The position numbers were made by a program, and so were the translations under genes. A DNA stretch of 21,520 bases from contig ATSW01002181.1 in assembly GCA_000444245.1 (NCBI GenBank), forward strand, positions 1-21,520, given 5' to 3'. This DNA comes from Botryllus schlosseri (lineage: Eukaryota; Chordata; Ascidiacea; Stolidobranchia; Styelidae). Position 1 is the stretch's first letter, and every line of letters starts with the position of its first letter. Shown here piece after piece: positions 1 to 9,756 of the stretch. The notes beneath the pieces were generated by a model. The model was given only the letters and a program-made list of their open reading frames with translations, made no database searches and had not been told where the DNA came from.

Positions 1-2
1 TA

Positions 3-779
3 ACGCCAATGCATGAGTATCATGAGAAAATGAATTCACAAGCTTTCTGGACTTGCTCCTTCGATAACATTTTGTATGTTGTATTTGATGATAAAAAAGT
101 ACTTATACTTGACATGAGTAATTCAAACCCGGAATGGAGGTCTTTTCCTGATACAGAATTTGAACATGGTGACGTTTGGATATGCACTATTTATGATAGC
201 CACATTTATGTAGGAGGAGACAACCGCTTGGAAAGATGTAATTTGATAAAAGCTGAAACATGGGAAGAGATCGATCTAGCAAAAAGAATCTGTGATGATT
301 CGGAATTTGTTGAATACCAAGATGGCTTGTTCATTATTGGAGGTCGAGATGAGGACGGACCTGCTGCAGCCGTGACAAAATTTCATAAAGATGAAGTAAC
401 CAACATCAGTCCCATGAATATTGCGAGGTGCAGTCCAGGAGCGGTTGTGTTTGGCCATAAGCTGTTTGTTGGAGGAGGAATTGATGATTACCCAGCTGTA
501 GACTTGAATGTATTGGAATCCTACGATAGCAGGAACAACGTTTGGACCACCATACAATCTACAAATTTGTGCTTATCGTGTTTCAAGTTGTTTGTCATTG
601 ATTATGAAATGTACGCTGTTAGTTCTGAAAGCGACGATTTAAGCATCAAAGCTCTCACTTTTGAAACAATGTCATGGACTGCTGTAAAAGTTATTTCTCA
701 AGGTGATATATCTCATGAGGATACAGTGATTGCCAACTTGCAACTGAATACCATGATTTCAAGGAAGCATGATACTTGA
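3..779 (+). CDS. Kelch-repeat protein, C-terminal part (5' end outside the window)
   Basis: The frame is open from the window edge to a TGA at 777-779, so the Met at position 9 is probably internal and the BTB/BACK part should lie to the left. The protein shows the Kelch blade pattern: Gly-Gly doublets after hydrophobic strands (HIYVGGDN, LFIIGGRDEDG, LFVGGGIDD) and a Trp some residues later in successive blades (EWRSFP, TWEEIDL, VWTTIQ, SWTAVK). It aligns throughout with the Kelch part of the gene at 5214-6873 (for example HIYVGG, LER, W-EEIDL, YQD-L-IGG), so the two are paralogues. Family knowledge: BTB-Kelch proteins usually present substrates to CUL3 ubiquitin ligases through the Kelch propeller. 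No intron is needed in the visible part. Codons are uninterrupted, so this copy looks functional as far as it can be seen; the specific substrate is unknown. Confidence 0.85.
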   Translation, partial: TPMHEYHEKMNSQAFWTCSFDNILYVVFDDKKVLILDMSNSNPEWRSFPDTEFEHGDVWICTIYDSHIYVGGDNRLERCNLIKAETWEEIDLAKRICDDSEFVEYQDGLFIIGGRDEDGPAAAVTKFHKDEVTNISPMNIARCSPGAVVFGHKLFVGGGIDDYPAVDLNVLESYDSRNNVWTTIQSTNLCLSCFKLFVIDYEMYAVSSESDDLSIKALTFETMSWTAVKVISQGDISHEDTVIANLQLNTMISRKHDT

Positions 780-806
780 AAGCAATGTCCCCTCTAAGCT
801 GTGCAC

Positions 807-1670
807 TAGGGCTGTTCAAAAATAACTTTTCTTCCCGGATTCCAGCCATTTACTGATTAAATTGTCAGGTTACCCTAGAAAAACGCTGCACACCAAATGA
901 CGCCAAAAAAAGGTCAACTCAATAGAAAGTAGACGCGGTAACCGGTTTTCCGAGCACCTACCACCTCGGAAAATGACCTTTTTTCAGTAAATTTACCAGT
1001 GATCAGACTTGGCTGAATAATATTCCCGATTATGGGGTGATTAGTCAAAAAAGGTTTGGAACCACCGTTCTAACTGTTGAAAGAGTTGCCAAAGTATGGA
1101 ATATGACCAGAATACATATAAGGCAAGCACAAACCATTGTGTTTGATGCATTGTTTCAGACATTCTTCTTCAACTAAATTGCAGTCTACCATAAAATAAG
1201 ATAACTGAGTATTTTACAGATGATTTCAAGTTGAAAAAAGTATTATTGACATTACATACCTTTGAATAATATCTTCTGGCTGAAAACTAGCTGGAAAATC
1301 TGCATTTGTTCTGGACTTGCAACCCAACGGCGCTTCTTCAATGTACGATCCAAAAATAGCCGATGTCAACCGTGCAACCAATACATGATTCCCATGAACA
1401 TGATAGAAAGGTTGTGTAGAGCAAAACAGGGATGCATGTGGCCTTCATACGGCTGCATTTAAGCACAATTTTGAAAACATCTATTTTATGGCAATATATC
1501 ATCTCTGTACGGCCGTTTTTAACTGATAACGTCACAAAAGCTATAAAGCGGTGACATGGTCAACACTACAGATCAAGTAGTAAGGAGAATTGATGAAGTG
1601 CTTTTATGTTCTAAACCATCATTTGGATCACAAGCGTTTCCTGACAATTTTTCAAATCTGAACAACCCTA
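807..1670. mobile_element. Non-autonomous hAT-like DNA transposon
   Basis: The stretch begins with TAGGGCTGTTCAAA and ends with the inverse form TTTCAAATCTGAACAACCCTA, an inverted terminal pair typical of hAT elements. The flanks GTGCAC (801-806) and GTGCGC (1671-1676) are nearly the same, as expected for an eroded target duplication, but a full 8-bp match is not seen. The interior (864 bp in all) has no transposase-like frame. It lies 27 bp after the stop of the Kelch gene, probably in or near its 3' UTR. Confidence 0.6.
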
Positions 1671-2346
1671 GTGCGCAGTTTTGACACGGACTCTGTGCAC
1701 AAAAAAGTCAAAGTGATGACCTTTTCTTTTACGCACTGTTGTCCAGGGGACCACGCAGAGGGAACATTGTTCGAAAGTGAAACAAAATACCTTAGATTGA
1801 CAAATTTGTGTAAATGCAGTGGTTATCGTGTTGAACTCTATCAATTTAAGTAAAATCATTCATTGTAATGTTTTTTCCTTACTGAATTTCTTTGTATTTA
1901 AATCATGGCGATTTCATGGCTGCATGACACTTGAAAATGAAGCATTGCTGAATTCGTGTAAATGCAATCTATACCGTGTTCAATAATGAGTGTAGTCGAA
2001 AATTTTAAATGTTCGTTTTTTGAATTTTTTGTTAAATTCGTGCTGTTTTCCTTTTTGGCAGAATATTTTAATAATTGATCATCTATAATGCATTTTCATG
2101 AAAAACATAACTTAGACGTGAATGAAATGGAGCAATTCATGAAGACGGCGACAAATCTAAGCTGGATGTGGAACTAAAGGCGGAATTGAAATGCTGTTAA
2201 ATGCAGCAAGGGTGTTGGAAATGGATGGAAATAAAGTTACTCCGTATGTTTCCTATGTTAATGTGATGCATTTTCCCCACAATATTTTTAAAAAGTCCAA
2301 AGGGACTGAGTTTGCTTATATTCAGAAATGCATCTACTGCATGACC
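1671..2346. other. Intergenic stretch without a recognised gene
   Basis: The stretch is AT-rich with only short chance frames. A loosely repeated phrase around GTGTAAATGCA occurs near 1807 and 1958. I see no RNA gene, coding domain or element end here. Confidence 0.4.
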
Positions 2347-2909
2347 ACTACCTTCAAGTCACAAGTCATCTTGATTCAATGCATATTTTGACTTGAATCA
2401 AGTCAAGTCTCTTGATTTCTGGAGGTGACTCCAGTCATGTCAAGTCACGAGTCAAGTTGCCTTTGCAAAGTATGAGGCATGATCAAGTCATTGCATTTTT
2501 CTAGCTGTTTGAGTGACCATTGCTTTTGAATCGACAAACGAATATAGAGTAAAATATACTCGCAAAGAGGTTTTGTATCGCCCACGCAAACATAGAACTA
2601 CTAAACTACGTAAGCGCCTGTATAGAATCAGTCCATAATTATCAGCCAAAATAGAGAATAGATCACGAAACCTAAGAAAGTTTAAACGAATTGATGTGAT
2701 GTGATGCAACACACTGACCACCTACACATCAATGAGACACAATTGATGCAAGAGCCAATTGTTGACAAGTAATGTAAACGTATGAACTATTTTCGAATTC
2801 GATTTATATCATAGAATAGGTTTGGTTAAGATGACCACTAAGCACTGAGAATTCTGAGCAGTCTATAGAACCACAATAAATACTTTGCTATTAGATATCT
2901 TTACTAGTA

Positions 2910-3795
2910 CCGTAATTTTCCATATATAATCCGCAAAATTTTCACGATTTCTTGCCCTAAAATCGGGGGGTGCGTATTATACATGGGAACAACACGCTTG
3001 AAAAAAATCTCCCTCTATAAAAAACAGGAAATCACACCTTTCTTAATGTTTGTTTCCAATCGCGCATCACTTTCAGCCATGTGCGCAGTTATTTGTATTA
3101 TCAGTGTAACGCGCTACCAATTAGCAAAAAGCGTGTTGCCAATTAACGAGAGTCGTCTGCACAGCACGCAATCTCCTGCTGAGTTGGTTTGCCGTTTGCA
3201 AGCGAGCGAAATTAAGTCATTCATTGATTGATTGCTGAACGCGCGCGCGGCAATCCTCGCTAATTCATCGACAGGCCATGTGAGCAAAAGATAATCGCTT
3301 GCGTAATCAGTCGCACCTCCAACAGGCGTGGTGTGCACGACATAACCGTTGGCCTGAGCAATCGCATCTGACCTCGTGCGCAAAATATCGGGTCACCAGC
3401 CTTGCAGGCTTTGGCTGCTATCTACTATCGTATAGAGACAATACCGTTACTTGTATAATGATTAGCAATCCCATCTGTAATAGGCCTCGTGCGTAAAACG
3501 TCGTGTCGCTGGCCCGAACTATCGCGTCGCCAGTCTCGCAGGCTTTGGCTGCTCTCTACTATCGTTTAGAGACAATGCCGTTAATTGCATAATGATTAGC
3601 GATGGTTATGTCATGATTGTTCGACAGTAGTGACATCGCAAAACAGAACACCATCGTGTACTAAAACACAGCTATTCATGTACTGCGAATGCGGGGTGCG
3701 TACTATACATAGGTACAGGATTTTTCCCAGAATTTGCATGCCATTTTTAGGGTGCGTATTATACATGGGGGCGTACTATACTTGGAAAATTACGG
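2910..3795. mobile_element. TA-flanked non-autonomous DNA transposon (Tc1/mariner-like or similar)
   Basis: It starts CCGTAATTTTCC and ends GGAAAATTACGG, with further inward inverted similarity around GGGTGCGTATTATACATGGG at both ends, and is bounded by TA at 2908-2909 and 3796-3797. The related repeat at 9757-10135 reads straight across the site, acting as a paralogous empty site. At 886 bp it has no transposase frame. The superfamily is inferred only from the TA duplication and the ends. The middle is occupied by an unrelated repeat module at 3102-3656. Confidence 0.75.
3102..3656 (+). repeat. Tandem-repeat module shared with the hAT element at 20225-21508
   Basis: It begins CAGTGTAACGCGC and runs through AAGCGTGTTGCCAATTA and ATCTCCTGCTGAG to about GACATCGCAAAACAGAA. 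The same order of blocks occurs on the minus strand at 20889-21357. Inside are two direct units of about 110 bp, 3372-3484 and 3485 to about 3605, both starting CCTCGTGCG and sharing GCAGGCTTTGGCTGCT. No coding potential is convincing in either strand. Confidence 0.7.
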
Positions 3796-4188
3796 TAGTT
3801 TACGAAAATGTAAGCTCTGGTCACTGCGCTTGAGGTTTAGTTATTTGTAGTATAAGAATGGAGGTTCAATGAAACAGGCAATCATTCAATGATTGGTTGC
3901 TCTTGCAGACGTATCCAGCACATCGTGAACAATTCTTTTCGTATTCATACGCCAGATACAGCGATTTTTATCGACACTGACTACTTGGATAACTTGAGAT
4001 TGACTCGTGAATTTTGCTCCGAGTCCACATTTCCACATTTCTGGAACGCCAAGTCAAGTCATTTTTGCAAAGTGAATCGAGTCAAGTTAAATCATACGAA
4101 AATGTTGACTCGAGTCATCCCAACACTGGTACTGACTGCAATTTCCAATTGCTCATGTATCAGTAGGTGCTACATTTAGTACTGTGTT

Positions 4189-4646
4189 TAGTACTGTGCA
4201 AAATGATTCGATTACTCGAATCTAAATCGTGTATAAATTCTAATGATTCGAGTCGAGTAGTGGAAGAGGATTTTTCGAGTACTGAAATGATATACTCCTT
4301 GCAACTTATAGTTAATTCATCAACTAGAATTAGAGTTTCGATACTCTTACACTGTGGAAGCCTAGAAATCTCGCATATTAATGGAAATGACATATATCAT
4401 GCCATGACCAACCAACAGGATTGTCATAAAGTGCAATGGAATAGTTATTGTCGAAAAATGCCAAATTATCTGTAGTGTGATAGACTTTTCACATCATTCA
4501 TACCGCTATGCTGTCATAATGAGTGTTACTTGACTCGGCTTAAAGCCTAATACCGTTACACGGGGTGAGTTTAGCACTGCCGGATGACTTTGGCCGAACT
4601 CTAATCTTAATCGAATCACTCAGGTTCTCGATTTTGCTCAGCCCTA
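4189..4646. mobile_element. Short non-autonomous hAT-like element
   Basis: The left end TAGTACTGTGCAAAATGATT matches the inverse of the right end, whose reverse complement reads TAGGGCTGAGCAAAATCGAG, and subterminal ATTCGA/ACTCGAAT motifs follow on both sides. A 12-bp direct repeat (TAGTACTGTGTT) blurs the left boundary, and no 8-bp target duplication was seen. No transposase sequence remains in the 458 bp. Confidence 0.5.
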
Positions 4647-5213
4647 ATTACAATATTACTGTCGTTATCTTGATATCAGCTTCGAATGTGCTATTAAAAC
4701 AATAAATGTCACAATGTGAATAGATCAAACCAATCAACACTGTTATATAATCCATATATGTGTTAAATTTTTCTTGAGAATGTCAAAGACCATTAGCCCC
4801 ACAATTGACAGAGTGGCAATATTTAGTTATCGCCTTGAAAAGCGTGGAAGTAGAATTGTAGGTATGATAAAACTCGAGTTTCGTTGTATTTGTGAATTGA
4901 AATGTTGATCCTGAATATCAAATGGAAACATTTTAAGGAATACTTCCATTGCTGCTAGTTACATATACACAATTCATCAGAATTGTTCAGTCATAATTGT
5001 TATCGAACTTTTGTATAGTTTCATTATTTAGCTGATGACTAGTACTATGACGCTCTTGAAATTTATGCATGATGAATTGAGCTTCAATAGCATCATAGGT
5101 TATTCAGTAAGTAAAATTTTTGTCTTGTTCGTATTACTGATGGTGTACTTCATCTTCATTTTAAAGAGATCACTCAACTTTTGATACTAGGGCTAGCTTA
5201 TTCATAGGTCATT
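4647..5213. other. 5' flank of the BTB-Kelch gene, nothing specific recognised
   Basis: This AT-rich stretch must hold the promoter and 5' UTR of the downstream gene. I could not identify a convincing TATA box, initiator or conserved site. Confidence 0.35.
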
Positions 5214-6873
5214 ATGTCTAAAGAGGAAACAGTTTTGGGAACAGATGAGATAGAACACCTTAAAAGTATCATAATGAAACTCGATTCAATGAGAAAAGAA
5301 AACAGACATTGTGACCTCAAAATCAATGTAGAAGGGAAGGTGCTCCACGTACACAAAGATGTTCTCTGCGCATCATCAAATTACTTCGATGCAATGTTCT
5401 CTCATGATACTCTGGAGAAACTCGAAGGCATTGTTACTATGAAAAATGTCGAATTTACTGCATTCCAAAAATGCATCGACTTCATATACACTGGGAAGCT
5501 GTCAATATCATTTGATCAGTGTTTTGCAGTTTTACTCTGCGCCAGTGTTATGCAGTTGGATAAAGTTTGTGATGAAGTCGACCTTTTCCTTGAATACTGT
5601 TTGAACGGACAAAATATCTTTCAAATACATGCGATTGCTGAAAAATTCTCACTGACATTTCTGGAAAAGTCATGTGAGAAATTTGCTATCGACAATATTG
5701 TTGCCATATCAAAGCTTGATGAATTCAACTTGATGGATATTGAGTTTTTGATACGTCTCGTATCTACAAATGCAATGTCCGAAGACATGAAGCTTGCCTG
5801 CGCTCTTCAATGGGTGAATGCTGATTTAGATAACAGATTTATACATCTGGAGAAGCTCTTGGAATGTCTTAATGCTTTGGATATCACTCCTGGATATTGC
5901 AGGCTCCTTGTGAAAGAAGAGCAACTGTGCCGTACCTCTAATAACCTGGTGAAATTTTATTCATGACCCCTGACACTGAAAGGAGCACAAGCTCTGGACC
6001 TTTGAAGATTCCTTCTCTTCTAAATAATGTTCCTAGCTCAATCATTCTAATCGATACCATCGCGCTATCCGTGAATACATACTTTCCATCAAACGGAAAA
6101 TGTTTATGCGTTGCGGATTATGATTCGTGCATGAATGATGCATATTTCACCTGCTGCGCAACGAAAAATACCTTGTACGTTATCACAACGCAAAAAGAAG
6201 TGGTGTACCTTGATTTGGACAGTTTCTACAGTTGGTCCGATCTCCCATCTACAATTCACCAGCACGGCCAATATCTGCAATGCGACATTGTCGACGATCA
6301 CATTTACGTTGGAGGGCAGAACTCCTTGGAAAGGTTGAATATAGTGGAAGGCGAAGCTTGGCAGGAGATTGATCTTGGAAGAAATATATGCAATAAATCG
6401 GGACTTGTGAGATATCAAGATAGCTTGGTTTTGATTGGCGGCGAACATGAGGGCGAGCGCATTGCCGACGTGAAAGCCTTTTCTGGCTCTCAATGGTTCA
6501 CCATGGATTCCATGAATTTTGACAGGGTTATGCCGTCGGTTGTAGTCCTTGGACACAATGTCATTGTTTGTTTGTGGAGGTTCATTGTTAGACAATCTGG
6601 AAGTATACGATACCAACACAAAGCATTGGACTATTATTCCATGTACTAATATGCCACGCTCTCCATTCCTCTTGTCCACTATTGATAGCCGGCTGTTTGC
6701 CGTCGAATGCACCCCCACAGCCTTTCCTCTTGAAGGTGTTTGACAAATACAAAGGATCGTGGAGGAACTGTAAGCATCGACCTTGCCCCGAACTCAAAGT
6801 TTACCCGGGTCAAAAGGTAATATCCTGTACTGGAAATAGAGTAAGTCGCTATTGGAGTGATGAGAGTGGCTAG
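5214..6873 (+). pseudogene. BTB-BACK-Kelch (KLHL-type) gene with three frame changes
   Basis: The ATG at 5214 follows an in-frame TAG at 5205. The first frame (to 5966) encodes a BTB domain (about residues 28-125; HCDLKINVEGK, HVHKDVLCASSNYFDAMF) and a BACK helical region (about 130-235). The Kelch part follows in a second frame (from about 5960), a third (about 6558-6743) and a fourth (about 6735-6873), each time continuing the alignment with the Kelch gene at 3-779 (HIYVGG, WQEIDL, LFVCGG, HWTIIP, then KVFDKYKGSW). BTB-Kelch proteins normally recruit substrates to CUL3. No splice sites repair the frame changes, and the second lies in a TTGTTTGTTT tract. This is therefore either a young pseudogene or draft-sequence errors; the domains themselves are well kept. 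Intronless BTB-Kelch genes often arise by retroposition or local duplication. It ends 58 bp before a hAT transposon. Confidence 0.75.
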
Positions 6874-7119
6874 ATTTTGTTTGATGGTGGCAGATCGAGT
6901 TTCACACATGTGTAACATATACTACTTCGATTAGGGTTGGATTATCCGGATAACGGTTAACCGGTTAACCCGCAGGTTTTTTCTCTATCTGATATCCGGA
7001 TATTATTCCGCCGGTTAACCGGATAAAAGATTATCCTTACTAATGCGTTTTACACCTTTAAATAAGTTTGAACGTTCTTTGTTACGTAAGAGGCGCACTT
7101 CCGCTGAACGCAATTAAAC

Positions 7120-7152
7120 CTTAGTTCACACTTAGTTCACACTTAGTTCACA
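7120..7152 (+). repeat. Three direct 11-bp repeats inside the hAT 5' region
   Basis: The unit CTTAGTTCACA occurs three times without spacing, about 210 bp upstream of the transposase start. It could be a subterminal or promoter repeat of the transposon, or simple slippage; the shorter hAT copy does not retain this region, so conservation cannot be judged. Confidence 0.7.
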
Positions 7153-8594
7153 CTTCTATTGACCTACACTTTTAACTATCGGTTCCGGAACTCCTAAAAA
7201 TGGACAAGTGAAAGTCGCTATCACGTCACCAAGAAAGCACAATCGATGATTCTTTTAATACATTAATACAAGACTTCATTCTCATTATAAGAAGATAAAG
7301 TCTGTGAAGTGTCAGTTGAAAGGTTTTGACTACAAGCTAGTTTGAAGTGACTGAATTCAAGAGATGGAATTTAAACGTTTCAAAAGTGATTATCCAGTTT
7401 GGGGCTACTTTCTAAGATCAAGAAATGGTGAGAGGGCAGAATGTGAAACCTGCGAAAACACAATATCTTGTAAAGGGGGATCTACAGGAGCAATGCGAAA
7501 CCACCTTGCTTTAAAACATAAGATTGTTCTTGACACAAAGAAAGCAAAACAGCAAGTTTCTTTGGAGAACACAGGTACTAGCAAGAGTAAAAGCTATTTT
7601 AAGCCTGCCGAAGAGTCACTGGAGAGGGTTGTTGCAGAGCTAGCAGCTGTGGTCAGAATATATTTCAACACTATAGCTACTAGTAAGCAGCTGAGACGAG
7701 CATTTTCAGCAAGAGGGTACAAGCTACCGCAAACGGTGCAAAATGTCCGAAGTATTATCATGATATTTTTTCAAACACTGAAAAACAATACAAAGGAAAA
7801 AATAAAAATAAAAAAAGTGACTGGAAAGTTCTGTTCTGTCACTCTTGATGAATATACGAGCACAAGAAGCAGAAGATACATGAACTTAAACCTGCACTAT
7901 GATTCAGACCCCGTTAATTTGGGAATGGTAAGAATCAAAGGTTCTCTTCCAGCTGAAAGAGTAGCGAATTTGGTAGAAGAAAGATTGCAGGAGTTTGGCG
8001 TCAAGATGGAAGACATTGTTGCAGCTACGACAAATGGAGCTAGTGTGATGAAGAGTTTTGGAAGAATGAGTTGTTGTGTCCACCGGCTCTGTTTTGCGCA
8101 TGGTTATCATTTAGCAGTAACTGACTTCTTGTACGCAAGGAAAAATCTCATTGAAGGATTAGAGAAAGAAGGAAAAAGTAGTAATACTGGATCTGATTCA
8201 GAATTCTTTTCAGAAGAGGAGATGGAAGAAGCTGATGAAGTTGATGTAGATCCAGTAGAGACTGAGACAACCGGTGTAGAACTTCAATGGTTTGTTGGGG
8301 AAGTGATAAACAAGGTAAGAACAGTGGTCAAAATGTTTCGCAAAAGTCCTCTCAAGAACGAAATTCTGCAAAAGCATATCCAAGCACAATTGAATACAGA
8401 GCTGAACTTAATTCTAGATTCAAAGACCAGATGGAACAGTGGAACAGAGATGGAACAGAGATGATCAAAACATTTGTAAGAGCAGAAAAATGTATCAGAA
8501 TGGCTCTTGTTGAGATTGGAACTTCTATTACCATTACGAACGCAGAAATCAAGATTCTCCATGATCTGATTGATGTGCTTGCACCAGTTAAACA

Positions 8595-8607
8595 TGCTGT
8601 AGATGGA
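8595..8607. repeat. Left 13-bp target duplication of the SINE (partner 8847-8859)
   Basis: TGCTGTAGATGGA is present on both sides of the SINE. Deleting one copy together with the SINE restores continuity of the transposase sequence. Confidence 0.9.
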
Positions 8608-8846
8608 GAGAGAGATGATATTCTTTTTCGCCTGCACCATCGAGATGCTTTGACGACGGAGTTGCGATACGGCCTCATGAGGTCATCTAGTCTGCGCCCC
8701 CGTTTTTTTCTCCTCCATGCTATCCGTGATTGCTGAGCGCCTAGCAGGATAGCTGCGGATACCAATTTTCGAGTCTTTGGTATGACCCAGCCGGGGATCG
8801 AACCCATGACCTACCGCTCGAGAAGCCGGACGCATAACCATTACAC
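8608..8846 (-). mobile_element. tRNA-derived SINE inserted in the hAT transposase
   Basis: Read on the minus strand, the element starts with a tRNA-like head: an A-box-like TGTAATGGTTATGCG, then GGTTCGATCCC, a good B box. It continues into an unrelated body and ends in AAAAAGAATATCATCTCTCTC at its 3' side. It is flanked by identical 13-bp direct repeats, TGCTGTAGATGGA, at 8595-8607 and 8847-8859, as left by LINE-driven target-primed insertion. The head starts within the D-arm, so the acceptor end seems absent. With its duplication the insert adds 252 bp, a multiple of three, but it brings a stop codon. Confidence 0.85.
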
Positions 8847-9756
8847 TGCTGTAGATGGACTTTGCAGAAGGGACGCTACACTTCTAACCGCGGAGCGGAT
8901 TCACGAATTTGTGCTCAAATCTCTTTCTAATTCTACTTCTGCATACTCAACATCGCTCAAGTCCCATCTTGAGGTAAGGATCAAGGAAAGGAGAGATGCG
9001 TGTCTGGTTCATCTAATTGAATATTTGCATGATCCTAATTTTCTGATGGAGAGCAAGCTTGATTCATTTGGCGAATACGGAAACAGAAACAAGATGTATG
9101 GTCTTGCAGCAACCTTAATGCAAAAGTTGATTGCGGTAGCAAAGCCTGGCCCTGGAGAAGACAGCCAGTTGATATCACTCGCTTCTACCACGGAATGTAG
9201 AGGATCATCACGTGAATCTCTCAAGGAAGAATTAGAGCGAGCTATTATGTCGGCATCAATTCCAGCATCAGCTACTCGTCCTTCTAGTACTCCATCNAAC
9301 CTAAACAGAAAAATGGNCCAGAAGGAATGTGAAGTCTTTGAAGCGTCTGGGAAACGACCTGCCAACCTTCAGACTCTCTACGAAGCGCTGCTTACAATTC
9401 AGCCCACTTCTGTGGAAGCAGAAAGAGCATTTAGTGCATGTGGACTCTTCGTTACAAAACTCCGGTCCCGTCTTCAGGATTCCACAATTGATGCATTGTG
9501 CTTCATAAGGAGGNCGTTGCAGAAGCAGTAACCATGAAATTTTCGTGATTTTTCTCGTATTTGCTCGTACTGCGCGTGTACGTAGATTCACAACAAAACT
9601 GTAATGATTTTGCAATACATTTTTCTTGCAAACCGCGTGAAATCGATTGTCTCACTTAGCAGTAATTATCCGGTTAACCGGTTAGAGAAAATTACAAATA
9701 TCCGGATATATCCGTTATCCGGATAGTAGAAATTATTGATATCCGAACCAACCCTA

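Larger units (their letters stand above)
2347..4128. mobile_element. Old GACTCGAGTC-rich repeat (probable hAT-like), split by a younger transposon
   Basis: Both ends are rich in CAAGTCA / GACTCGAGTC motifs (2355-2490 and 3990-4128), and the right end closes with CATCCCAACACTG, the kind of terminus many hAT elements have. The right half (3798-4128) aligns with 9757-10135, which proves a dispersed family. The segments either side of the 2910-3795 insertion are contiguous in that second copy. Without the insertion the element would be about 900 bp. The left terminus is weak and no clear target duplication was found, so the left boundary is approximate. Confidence 0.5.
7364..9531 (+). pseudogene. 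hAT transposase, disrupted
   Basis: The N-terminus carries a BED zinc finger (about residues 20-52: C-x2-C at CETC and H-x4-H at HLALKH). The RNase-H-like core follows, with LDEYTS (first acidic motif) and ATTNGASVM, where the family normally has ATTDGASVM, so residue 224 is Asn in place of the catalytic Asp. Next come CVHRLCFAHGYHLAV, an acidic stretch, DSKTRWNS and, near the C-terminus, SVEAERAFSACG with LRSRL, the hAT dimerization region. An 11-bp tandem duplication (8441-8451 and 8452-8462) shifts the frame, and a SINE (8608-8846) interrupts the gene after LAPVKHAVDG; coding resumes at LCRRDATLLTAE. The stop is TAA at 9529. Without these changes the protein would be about 640 residues, usual for this family. 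The product is not expected to be active. Confidence 0.85.
6932..9756 (+). mobile_element. hAT transposon, near full length, inactive
   Basis: The termini are TAGGGTTGGATTATCCGGAT on the left and, inverted, TAGGGTTGGTTCGGATATCA on the right. Both ends carry arrays of the palindromes CCGGTTAACCGG and TATCCGGATA (6940-7036 and 9665-9740), likely transposase-binding repeats. Between them lies a transposase gene in the plus direction. The length of 2825 bp is normal for an autonomous hAT. The 8-bp flanks (ACTTCGAT and CTGTGAAC) do not match, so either the target duplication is lost or one flank was rearranged. An inverted, internally replaced relative lies at 20225-21508. Confidence 0.88.

Noticed and set aside
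3114-3383. Open frames within the repeat module
   Set aside because: They follow the tandem-repeat units, are not kept between the two module copies and show no domain.
5963-5966. ATGA stop/start overlap between the BTB-BACK frame and the Kelch frame
   Set aside because: It looks like coupled translation, but in an animal gene with further frame changes downstream a simple frame shift is far more likely.
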